NCBI RefSeq assembly: GCF_025822245.1
Contig: NZ_JACKTL010000065.1
Coordinates: forward strand, 49,018 to 113,017
DNA length: 64,000 nt
Source of the DNA: Mycolicibacterium hodleri
GTDB lineage: Bacteria; Actinomycetota; Actinomycetes; Mycobacteriales; Mycobacteriaceae
Direction of reading: 5' to 3'
The stretch's first letter is position 1. Each line of letters starts with the position of its first letter. The position numbers and the translations under genes are program-made. Below are positions 7,610 through 14,813 of the stretch, piece after piece. The notes under the pieces were generated by a model that was given only the letters and a program-made list of their open reading frames with translations, did no database searches and was not told the DNA's origin.

Positions 7610-8584
7610 GTGTCCCAGTCCCACCGCCGCGGCCGAGCCGTCGGCCTGGCGTTGGGCTACCTGGCGGACGTGCTGTGGGCCGACCCCCGCCGAGGTCACC
7701 CGGTGGCGGCGTTCGGGACCGCCGCGGCGTCGCTGGAGCGAGTGACCTATTCCGACAGTCGAGCCGCCGGCGTCGCTCACACGGGGATCCTGCTCGGGGC
7801 GCTCGGCGTCCTCGGCGTGCTGGCCGAGCGGGCCGCGGCGCGGCGAGGACCGAGATGGACGGCGGCGGTAACGGCCGCGGCGACGTACGTCGCCCTGGGT
7901 GGGACGTCCCTGGGCCGCACGGGAGCGGCCATGGCGGACTTCCTCGACGCCGGTGACGTCGACGGGGCGCGGGGCTTGGTGCCGTCACTGTGTGGACGCG
8001 ATCCCCAGTCGCTGGACGAGGCCGGCATCGCGCGGGCCACGGTGGAGTCGGTCGCCGAGAACACCGCCGACGCCCAGGTGGCGCCGCTGTGGTGGGGGGC
8101 GATCGGCGGGGCGCCCGGCCTCCTGGTCTACCGGGGGGCAAACACCCTGGACGCGATGATTGGCCACATGTCGCCGCGCCTCCTGCACTTCGGTTGGGCG
8201 GCAGCACGATTCGACGACGTCGCGAACTACCTGCCTGCCCGTGTGACGGGGCTCCTCGTGGCGACGTGCGCCCCCGTCGTCTCGGGGTCCCCACGCGCGG
8301 CAGTGGCCGCCTGGCGCCGGGACGCCGCACGCCACCCGAGCCCCAACGCCGGGGTAGTGGAGGCGTCGTTCGCCGGTGCGCTCGGCGTCCGCCTCGGCGG
8401 ACCCACGCAGTACGCCCACCGCCTCGAGATCCGGCCGACGCTGGGGGAGGGGCAGGCGCCCGAGGTCGCCGACGTCATGCGGTCGGTGCGGTTGTCGCGG
8501 GCCGTTCAGCTCGCGGCCGCGGGGATCGCCGTCGCCGTCACTGCCGTCGGCCGTAGCGGTCGGCCAGCTTCTGCTCGGCGGTGA
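7610..8584 (+). CDS. cobD: Adenosylcobinamide-phosphate synthase CobD/CbiB
   Basis: 324 residues, integral membrane. Typical motifs are LGYLADVLWADPRRGHPV near the N-terminus, ARATVESVAENTADAQVAPL in the middle, and the region around GANTLDAMIGHMSPR. It attaches the aminopropanol arm to adenosylcobyric acid in late cobalamin synthesis. The GTG start lies 12 bp after the glycoside hydrolase stop. The 3' end overlaps the convergent SURF1 gene by 47 bp. From memory it corresponds to Rv2236c and begins the conserved block that runs to the right edge. Confidence 0.93.
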   Translation: MSQSHRRGRAVGLALGYLADVLWADPRRGHPVAAFGTAAASLERVTYSDSRAAGVAHTGILLGALGVLGVLAERAAARRGPRWTAAVTAAATYVALGGTSLGRTGAAMADFLDAGDVDGARGLVPSLCGRDPQSLDEAGIARATVESVAENTADAQVAPLWWGAIGGAPGLLVYRGANTLDAMIGHMSPRLLHFGWAAARFDDVANYLPARVTGLLVATCAPVVSGSPRAAVAAWRRDAARHPSPNAGVVEASFAGALGVRLGGPTQYAHRLEIRPTLGEGQAPEVADVMRSVRLSRAVQLAAAGIAVAVTAVGRSGRPASARR

Positions 8585-9398
8585 GCGGCGCCGACGTGGT
8601 GGCCCGCGAGTCGCTCTGAGCCTTCTCCCGGCGGCGCTGCTTGACCTCGGCCAGGACGAAGTAGCCCACGCCGATCGGCGCGACGATCCCGAAGGCGATC
8701 CACTGGATGCCGTAGGACAGGAACGGGCCCGCGTCGAGGTGGGGCAGGCCGATCACCCCGAGTCCGCCGGGCTGACCGTCGACGAGTTGGAGGTACGACC
8801 CCGCCAGCGGAACGCCCGTCACCTGGGCCACCTGGTCGGTGCTGATCGAATAGACCTGCTGAATGCCGTTCTCGCGGAACGGTTCCTTGCCGGCGACGAC
8901 GGATTCGGGGTCGCGCAACCGTGCGGTGATCGTGACGGTCCCGGTCGGCGGTGCGGCGAAGTCCGGGACCTGCGTGCCGCGTTCGGGCTTGACGTACCCG
9001 CGGTCGACGAGAACCGTCGGGCCGCCGTCGACGTGGAACGGCAGGAGCACCTCGTAGGCCGGGTCGCCGTCGACGACGCGGAGCCGCACCAGCACCTGCG
9101 CCTCGGGCTGGTATCTGCCGGTGGCGGTGACCTGTCGCCACTGGTCACCGGGTGCCGCGGAATCCTGTTGCGGCAGAAGCGTCGTCAGCGGGACCGGGGG
9201 CTGGGACACCGAGTTGGAGATCTGCGCGTTCTCCCTCGACGTCGTCGTGTTCTTGCCAAGCTGCCACGGCGCGAGCACGGTGAAGCACAGGTAGGCGAAG
9301 GCGATCGCGACGACGTAGAGCGCCAGCCACTGCGGCTTGAACAGGAACGCGAAGCGGTGCAGGGCGGGAGCGGAGCGACCCGGGGATCCAGTGGGCAT
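8538..9398 (-). CDS. SURF1-family cytochrome oxidase biogenesis protein
   Basis: 286 residues. One membrane segment near the N-terminus (WLALYVVAIAFAYLCFTVL) and one near the C-terminus (IAFGIVAPIGVGYFVLAEV) flank an external domain. That domain has the SURF1 signatures PWQLGKN, VLVDRGYVKPERG and YGIQWIAFG. SURF1 assists assembly of aa3-type oxidase, whose subunits CtaC and CtaF are encoded at 59.9-61.3 kb. ATG 9398 overlaps the ptpA stop, so it is probably co-translated with ptpA. From memory, the Rv2235 counterpart. Confidence 0.9.
   Translation of the reverse strand: MPTGSPGRSAPALHRFAFLFKPQWLALYVVAIAFAYLCFTVLAPWQLGKNTTTSRENAQISNSVSQPPVPLTTLLPQQDSAAPGDQWRQVTATGRYQPEAQVLVRLRVVDGDPAYEVLLPFHVDGGPTVLVDRGYVKPERGTQVPDFAAPPTGTVTITARLRDPESVVAGKEPFRENGIQQVYSISTDQVAQVTGVPLAGSYLQLVDGQPGGLGVIGLPHLDAGPFLSYGIQWIAFGIVAPIGVGYFVLAEVKQRRREKAQSDSRATTSAPLTAEQKLADRYGRRQ
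9365..9385 (+). repeat. Dispersed motif copy 1 (core GGAGCGNAGCGACC)
   Basis: Reads CGGGAGCGGAGCGACCCGGGG, inside the first codons of the leftward SURF1 gene. One of five copies in the window. Confidence 0.5.
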
Positions 9399-9892
9399 CA
9401 GCCCGCGATCCCGCGTCGTTCGAGCTGCCCGTCGACCCAGTCGTGCAGGCCGGGCAGCGACGCCTCGATGACGGCGAAGGTCTCCTCGTAGTCCTCCAGC
9501 GTTCCGTAGTACGGGTCCTCGACGTCCAAGGCGTGGGCCGCCGAGCGCGGGTCGAAGGAGCGCATCATCCGGATCCGGTCCGCGGGCACTCCGAGGTCCC
9601 GCAGGATGCGGACGTGGTTGCGGCCCATCGCGACGACCATGTCGGCCGCCACGTGGTCGTCGCCGACGTGGGAGGCGCGGTGCGACGTCGGATAGCCGTG
9701 CTCCCGGAGCACGTGCGCCGCCCGCTCGTGAGCGGGGTCGCCCACGTGCCAGCTGCCCGTGCCGGCGCTGCTCACCCGCACTACGTCCGCGAGGCCGCGT
9801 TCGGAGAGCTGGTGGGCGAACATCTTGTCGGCCATCGGGGACCGGCAAATGTTGCCCGAGCACACGAACGTCACGTGCAGGGGGTCAGACAC
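9398..9892 (-). CDS. ptpA: Low-molecular-weight protein tyrosine phosphatase PtpA
   Basis: 164 residues. The P-loop CSGNICRS has Cys11 and Arg17, and the general acid is Asp126 in DPYYG. Spacing matches M. tuberculosis PtpA (Rv2234) residue for residue at these sites. In M. tuberculosis it is secreted and acts on host targets; in a probable environmental relative the role is less clear. No signal peptide is present. Its start overlaps the 3' end of the HAD gene by 8 bases, making ptkA-ptpA-SURF1 a tight leftward unit. Confidence 0.93.
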   Translation of the reverse strand: MSDPLHVTFVCSGNICRSPMADKMFAHQLSERGLADVVRVSSAGTGSWHVGDPAHERAAHVLREHGYPTSHRASHVGDDHVAADMVVAMGRNHVRILRDLGVPADRIRMMRSFDPRSAAHALDVEDPYYGTLEDYEETFAVIEASLPGLHDWVDGQLERRGIAG

Positions 9893-10532
9893 CGAGCACC
9901 TCCCGAAGATCGGCCATCGTCGCCACGGACGTGAATGCGCTGACCGCGTCGGGGCCGTCGAAGTCCGACGCGCCGTAACCCCATTCGACGACGACGGTGT
10001 CGATGCCGTGCGAGGCCGCGCCGAGCACGTCGTGGGACCGGTCGCCCACCATCAGCATCTGGTCCGGCAGCGGCCCGAGTTGGGCCAGGGCGTGCGCCAC
10101 CACGTCGGCCTTGGCGGACCGCGATCCGTCGGAGCTGGCTCCGGCGATCACCTCGAAGTGCTCCTCGATGCCGAAGTGCTCGATGATCCGACGGGCCGTC
10201 ACCTCGTTCTTCGACGTGGCGACGGCCAACCGCACGCCGGCCGTGCGCAGGTCGGTAAGGAGGTCAGCCACACCGTCGAACAGGCTGTTCATCGACCAGC
10301 CCCGGGTGGTGTAGTCGGCGCGATAGGCGGCGAAGGCCTGATCCGCGCGGTCGCCGAGACCCATCGCCGCCAGCGTCTGATGCATCGGCGGGCCCACGAC
10401 CAGGCTCGCGAGGTCGCCGTCGGGCACCGTGGCACCGATCTCACCCAGCGCCCGGCGGAAGCTCGCGACGATGCCGGGGGCGGAATCGGTGAGCGTACCG
10501 TCGAGATCGAAGATGACCAGCTGGGGACTCAC
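9885..10532 (-). CDS. ptkA: HAD-family hydrolase, PtkA-like (PtpA partner)
   Basis: 215 residues. HAD motif I is FDLDGTLTDS with Asp9 and Asp11. Motif II is in VATSK, and motif IV is GDRSHDVLGA. The helical cap occupies about residues 17-85. In M. tuberculosis the orthologue Rv2232 was described as the tyrosine kinase that phosphorylates PtpA, although its fold is that of a phosphoglycolate-phosphatase-like HAD enzyme. The GTG start at 10532 is used because the nearby ATG at 10540 is out of frame. It is the first gene of the ptkA-ptpA-SURF1 unit. Confidence 0.88.
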   Translation of the reverse strand: MSPQLVIFDLDGTLTDSAPGIVASFRRALGEIGATVPDGDLASLVVGPPMHQTLAAMGLGDRADQAFAAYRADYTTRGWSMNSLFDGVADLLTDLRTAGVRLAVATSKNEVTARRIIEHFGIEEHFEVIAGASSDGSRSAKADVVAHALAQLGPLPDQMLMVGDRSHDVLGAASHGIDTVVVEWGYGASDFDGPDAVSAFTSVATMADLREVLGV

Positions 10533-10690
10533 CCGTCCATTGTCTACTGTCCCGTCGCGGGCGGTTCCGTGCGGTCGTCGGGGGTTGCGGGTCGCGGGGT
10601 CGACGAAGCACCGTCACGGCCGCCGGAACGTCTCTTTGCGCTGGTGACGTCGTAGGCTCTCGTCGAGACAACGGCAAGGGAGGTACGGCG

Positions 10691-11824
10691 ATGAGCGCGC
10701 GGCTGGCCGACGTGATCGAGGTGCTGGAGCGTGCCTACCCGCCCGCCTTGGCCGCGGACTGGGATTCGGTCGGGCTGGTCTGCGGCGACCCGTCCGAGAC
10801 GGTCGAGTCGGTGACGATCGCGGTGGACGCGACCACCTCCGTCGTCGCCGAGGTACCGGACCGGGGCCTTCTTCTCGCCCATCATCCGCTGCTGTTGCGC
10901 GGCGTCGACACGGTGGCGACGAACACGGCGAAGGGTGCGATCCTGCACCGCCTGATCCGCGGCGGCAGCGCGCTGTTCACCGCGCACACCAACGCCGACT
11001 CGGCGGCTCCGGGGGTGTCGGATGCGCTCGCCGAGGCGCTCGGGCTGATCGTGGAGGACGTGCTGTCGCCGGTGTCGGACGGAGCCCGGCTCGACAAGTG
11101 GGTGGTGTACGTCCCCGCCGCGGACACCGACGCGATGCGCGCGGCGTTGTTCGCCGCGGGCGCCGGCGCGCTCGGCGACTACTCGCACTGCAGCTGGACC
11201 GTCGCGGGCACGGGGCAGTTCTTGCCGCACGACGGGGCCGCACCCGCGATCGGCACGGTGGGTGACGTCGAATTCGTCGCCGAGGACCGCGTCGAGGTGA
11301 TCGCCCCCGCCGGTCGGCGTGCCGCGGTGCTGGGCGCCTTGCGACACGCGCATCCGTACGAGGAGCCCGCGTTCGACGTGGTGGCCCTGGCGCCGTTGCC
11401 CTCCGACGTCGGCATCGGCCGCATCTGTGCGTTGCCCGTCCCGGAGAGCTTGCGCGCCTTCGTGACTCGGGTGAATCGCGGACTTCCCGCCACGTCGTGG
11501 GGAGTGCGGGCCGCGGGCGACCCCGATGCGGTGGTGTCGCGCGTGGCGGTCTGCGGCGGGGCGGGCGATTCGCTTATGGACACCGTGGCAGCGGCGGACG
11601 TGCACGCCTACGTCACCGCCGATCTCAGACATCATCCGGCCGACGAGCACCTCCGCACCTCCGACGTCGCCCTCGTCGACGTCGCCCACTGGGCCAGTGA
11701 GTACCCGTGGTGTGGCCAAGCCGAGGCGCTGTTGCGCAAGCAGTTCGGCGAGGCACTCGACGTGCGCGTCAGCCCGGTCCGGACGGATCCCTGGAATCTA
11801 GAGAAGGACATCAGCACCACATGA
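10691..11824 (+). CDS. Nif3-like dinuclear metal centre protein (GTP cyclohydrolase I type 2 homologue)
   Basis: 377 residues. Metal ligands are expected in LLAHHPLLLRG (His-His), in FTAHTNAD and in DVAHWASE near the C-terminus. A middle domain (about residues 130-240) is the PII/CutA1-like insert of the long Nif3 proteins. The biochemical role of the family is unsettled. It begins a three-gene rightward operon, with the next two genes joined by ATGA overlaps. From memory, the Rv2230c counterpart; the adjacent Rv2231c (cobC-like aminotransferase) of H37Rv is not present here. Confidence 0.9.
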   Translation: MSARLADVIEVLERAYPPALAADWDSVGLVCGDPSETVESVTIAVDATTSVVAEVPDRGLLLAHHPLLLRGVDTVATNTAKGAILHRLIRGGSALFTAHTNADSAAPGVSDALAEALGLIVEDVLSPVSDGARLDKWVVYVPAADTDAMRAALFAAGAGALGDYSHCSWTVAGTGQFLPHDGAAPAIGTVGDVEFVAEDRVEVIAPAGRRAAVLGALRHAHPYEEPAFDVVALAPLPSDVGIGRICALPVPESLRAFVTRVNRGLPATSWGVRAAGDPDAVVSRVAVCGGAGDSLMDTVAAADVHAYVTADLRHHPADEHLRTSDVALVDVAHWASEYPWCGQAEALLRKQFGEALDVRVSPVRTDPWNLEKDISTT

Positions 11825-12558
11825 AAGCCGAAGAGTCACAACAGCGTTTGGTCCTCGAGATCGCGGCGGTCGACGCCGAGCTGAGCCGCCTCGTCCACCG
11901 GGGCAAGCACCTCGAGGAGCAGCAACGGCTCGACACGATCGAGGCCGAGCACCGCGCGGCCGGCGACGTGCTGGCGACGCTGCGCATTGCACTGGAAGAC
12001 CTCGACGGACAGGTCGCCAAGTTCGAGGGCGAGATCGATTCGGTGCGCAAGCGCGAAGACCGCGACCGCGGCCTGCTCGCCGGGGGCACGGTGGACGCCA
12101 AGAACGTCGGCGAGATTCAGCACGAGCTCGAGGCCTTGCAACGCCGCCAGGAGAGCCTGGAGGATTCCTTGTTGGAGATCATGGAGCGCCGCGAGAAGCT
12201 ACAGAACGACCTGTTGGAACAGCAGAATCGGATCGAGGAGATGCACACCGACCTCGTGGCCGCCACGGCCGCGCGTGACGAGGTGCTGGTGCAGATCGAC
12301 CAGTCCCGGCACCAGGCGCTGTCCCGCCGCGAGGAGCTGGCGGCGTCGGCCCCGTCCGAACTGGTGGCACTCTACGAACGTCAGCGGGCGCAGGGCGGCG
12401 TCGGTGCCGGTCGACTGCAGGGGCGGCGGTGCGGTGCGTGCCGCATCGAGATCGACCGGGGAGAGCTGGCCCGCATCTCCGCCGCGCGGGAGGACGAGGT
12501 GCTCCGCTGCCCGGAGTGCTCGGCAATCTTGGTGCGGGTGAGGGACTTCAGCGAATGA
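11821..12558 (+). CDS. C4-type zinc-ribbon coiled-coil protein
   Basis: 245 residues. Residues 1-180 are almost entirely a charged coiled coil (for example IQHELEALQRRQESLEDSL). The C-terminus has CGACRIEI then CPECSAIL, four Cys that would bind one zinc. This matches the bacterial zf-RING_7/CT398-like family (from memory Rv2229c); the molecular role is not established. The start ATG overlaps the Nif3 gene stop (ATGA) and its own stop overlaps the RNase H gene start in the same way, so the three are probably translated together. Confidence 0.9.
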   Translation: MKAEESQQRLVLEIAAVDAELSRLVHRGKHLEEQQRLDTIEAEHRAAGDVLATLRIALEDLDGQVAKFEGEIDSVRKREDRDRGLLAGGTVDAKNVGEIQHELEALQRRQESLEDSLLEIMERREKLQNDLLEQQNRIEEMHTDLVAATAARDEVLVQIDQSRHQALSRREELAASAPSELVALYERQRAQGGVGAGRLQGRRCGACRIEIDRGELARISAAREDEVLRCPECSAILVRVRDFSE

Positions 12559-13640
12559 AGGTGATCGTCGAGGCCGACGGTGGGTCGCGAGGAAACCCCG
12601 GCCCGGCGGGCTACGGCGCCGTGGTGTGGTCGGCGGACCACGGCACGGTGCTGGCCGAGCGCAAGGAGGGCATCGGACGCGCCACCAACAACGTGGCCGA
12701 GTATCGCGGCCTGATCGCGGGTTTGGAGGCGGCGGCCGAGGTGGGCGCCACCGAGGTGGTGGCGCAGCTGGACTCGAAGTTGGTCGTGGAGCAGATGTCG
12801 GGGCGGTGGCGCGTCAAGCATCCCGACCTGATTCCGTTGCGGGAGCGCGCCGTCGAGCTGGCCAGCGCGTTCGGCGGCGTCACCTTCTCGTGGATCCCGC
12901 GGGCCGAGAACGCGCATGCCGACCGGCTGGCCAACGAGGCCATGGACGCCGCGGCCGAGGAGCTCGCGCCGACGGGGGCGTCGGCGGCGGTGGTCTCCCC
13001 GGCCGGCTGGACCGGTGCACGGGGTGCCCCGACCCGCTTCTTCCTGCTGCGGCACGGGCAGACCGCGCTGTCGGTGGACCGGCGCTATTCGGGTCAGGGC
13101 AACCCTCCGCTCACCGAACTCGGGCGGCAACAGGCCGACGCCGCGGCTCGCTACCTCGGCCGGCGGGGCGGCATCGCAGCCGTCGTCTCGTCGCCTCTGC
13201 AGCGCGCCCACGACACCGCGTCGGCCGCCGCCAAGGAACTGGGCCTCGACGTCACCGTCGACGACGACCTGATCGAGACCGACTTCGGCGCGTGGGAGGG
13301 GTTGACGTTCGGCGAAGCGGCGCAACGAGATCCAGAGGTGCACGGGGCGTGGTTGCGGGACACCAGCGTCGCACCGCCCGGTGGCGGGGAGAGCTTCGAC
13401 GCCGTCGCGGCGCGGGTGCGGCGGGCGCGCACCCGGATCATCGCCGAGTACGGCGACGCGACCGTCTTGGTGGTGTCGCACGTGACGCCGATCAAGTCCA
13501 TCCTGCGCCTGGCGCTGGACGCGGGTTCCGGCATCCTCTATCGGCTGCACCTCGACCTGGCGTCGCTGTCGGTCGCGGAGTTCTACCCCGACGGCGGCTC
13601 GTCGGTGCGACTGGTCAACCAGACGTCCTATCTCGAGTGA
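12555..13640 (+). CDS. Bifunctional RNase HI / histidine (alpha-ribazole type) phosphatase
   Basis: 361 residues, two domains. Residues 1-130 are RNase H: EADGGSRGNPGPAGYG (first Asp), ATNNVAEYRGLIAGL (Glu), QLDSKLVVEQM (Asp) and HADRLANEA (last Asp). Residues about 155-355 are a phosphoglycerate-mutase-type phosphatase with LLRHGQTALS and SSPLQRAHDT, plus VVSHVTPIK. It matches Rv2228c, which combines RNase H with an acid phosphatase linked to cobalamin nucleotide-loop assembly. cobD lies 5 kb away. The last 26 bp overlap the convergent tetR gene. Confidence 0.92.
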   Translation: MKVIVEADGGSRGNPGPAGYGAVVWSADHGTVLAERKEGIGRATNNVAEYRGLIAGLEAAAEVGATEVVAQLDSKLVVEQMSGRWRVKHPDLIPLRERAVELASAFGGVTFSWIPRAENAHADRLANEAMDAAAEELAPTGASAAVVSPAGWTGARGAPTRFFLLRHGQTALSVDRRYSGQGNPPLTELGRQQADAAARYLGRRGGIAAVVSSPLQRAHDTASAAAKELGLDVTVDDDLIETDFGAWEGLTFGEAAQRDPEVHGAWLRDTSVAPPGGGESFDAVAARVRRARTRIIAEYGDATVLVVSHVTPIKSILRLALDAGSGILYRLHLDLASLSVAEFYPDGGSSVRLVNQTSYLE

Positions 13641-14226
13641 GGCTGGGCATCAGAACTTCGTCGACCAGGGCGCGCACCGTTTCCTCCGTCGGCGGTCGCT
13701 CCGAGACCAGCGAGCGGAACACCAGGTATCCGGGCAGGACGTCCCAGATCTCCGGGTTGATCGCCTCCGCCTGAATCTCGCCGCGTGCCACGGCCTCACC
13801 GAGCACCTCCCTGATGAGGACGTTGCGGTGGTAGACGAACTTCTCCTGCATGGCGGCGCTCAGCGCTTCGCTGCGGGACATCTCGTCGAGCACCGCGCGC
13901 ATGGTGCTCGCGTGCTCCCGGCTCTGCTCGCACACCGACGTGCCGATGGCGAGCAGGTCACCGCGCAGAGAGCCCGTGCGAGGCGGGATGGAGGACTCGC
14001 GGGTGCCCTCGATGAAGGCCGCCAGCACGAGGTCCGCCTTCGACGGCCAGCGCCGGTACATCGTGGACTTGCTGGCCTTGGCCTCGGTCGCGACGGCTTC
14101 CACCGTCAGACGCTCATATCCATGCTGCTGCAACAGTTTCAGCGTCACGGCCAAGAGTTCGGCCTCACGCGCGCTCCACGGGCAACCCGACGCCGGAGCT
14201 GACGGATCCGTCGATTCGGAGACCAT
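13615..14226 (-). CDS. TetR/AcrR family regulator of the adjacent mmpS-mmpL locus
   Basis: 203 residues. The HTH is VEAVATEAKASKSTMYRRWPSK around residues 45-66, followed by ADLVLAAF. The C-terminal ligand domain includes EMSRSEALSAAMQEKF. I chose ATG 14226, preceded by AAGAGGTG; the frame upstream runs through the operator region. It is divergent from mmpS-mmpL, with a palindrome and GTACC repeats between, the classic layout of a repressor controlling an RND exporter. The inducer is unknown. Its 3' end overlaps the RNase H/phosphatase gene. Confidence 0.87.
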   Translation of the reverse strand: MVSESTDPSAPASGCPWSAREAELLAVTLKLLQQHGYERLTVEAVATEAKASKSTMYRRWPSKADLVLAAFIEGTRESSIPPRTGSLRGDLLAIGTSVCEQSREHASTMRAVLDEMSRSEALSAAMQEKFVYHRNVLIREVLGEAVARGEIQAEAINPEIWDVLPGYLVFRSLVSERPPTEETVRALVDEVLMPSLTRDRTSG

Positions 14227-14236
14227 GGAAACACCT

Positions 14237-14246
14237 CTTGCGCAAG
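14237..14246. promoter_or_regulatory. Palindrome CTTGCGCAAG upstream of tetR
   Basis: A perfect 10-bp palindrome centred about 16 bases upstream of the tetR ATG, overlapping its likely leader. It is a possible operator half of the divergent tetR/mmpS control region. Confidence 0.35.
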
Positions 14247-14270
14247 GGGTTGGGACGACTTGCACTGACC

Positions 14271-14288
14271 CGTACCGTACCGTACCGT
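14271..14288. repeat. GTACC tandem repeats in the tetR-mmpS control region
   Basis: Three CGTAC units in tandem (CGTACCGTACCGTACCGT). Any two adjacent GTAC units give a 9-bp palindrome around a central base. The site lies midway between the divergent genes, so it is a likely operator for the TetR protein or a promoter element. The reading is from position and symmetry only. Confidence 0.4.
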
Positions 14289-14366
14289 CTCTCAGGTCGC
14301 TCTCAGTCTGCCAAAGAGGGCGCAATCGGATGGATGCCGCGTCGTCGGCTGTCGAAAGGCTTACGG

Positions 14367-14813
14367 GTGAGCAAGCTTTCGATCGGGCGTGTCCTCAGAC
14401 GGCAGTGGACCGTCATCGTCGCGGTGGTGGTGGTGGCGTTGGTCGTCTTCAGCGTCACCCGGCTGCACGGGATCTTCGGGTCGAACAACGAGGTGTCCCG
14501 CCCGAGTGCCGACTCGCTGGAGAACACCGGCTACAACCCCAAGCGGGTTCTGTTCGAGGTGTTCGGCAGTCCCGGTGCGACGGCCACCATCAACTATCTC
14601 GACGAGCACGCCCAGCCTCAACGCGTGGACGACGTGTCGTTGCCGTAGTCGCACACGTTGACCACCGACGACCCGACGCTCTTCGCGGATCTCCGCGCCC
14701 AGGGTGACTCGGCTCCCATCACCTGCCGCATCACGGTCAACGGGATCGTCAAGGACGAAAGGTCCGCCAGCAACGTGAACGGATACATCGCTTGCCTGGA
14801 CAAGTCCGCATGA
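14367..14813 (+). pseudogene. mmpS-family membrane protein gene, interrupted by TAG at a conserved Trp
   Basis: Read through it would give 148 residues. The start is basic, with one membrane helix (WTVIVAVVVVALVVFSVT). The MmpS periplasmic domain follows, with VLFEVFGSPGATATINYLD and, near the end, ITCRITVNGIVKDERSASN. Codon 94 is TAG at 14646-14648, in VSLP*SHTLTT. MmpS proteins have Pro-Trp-Ser here, and MmpS3 in this same window reads IPWSLTVTP. TAG is one base from TGG, so this looks like Trp-to-stop. The GTG start at 14367 is inferred. The downstream end overlaps mmpL by ATGA, so loss of MmpS translation could also reduce MmpL. Confidence 0.85.

Noticed and set aside
7562..7612. Possible cobalamin riboswitch ahead of cobD
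   Set aside because: The gap is only 12 bp after the preceding gene, and no B12-box-like sequence was seen here or before cobU.
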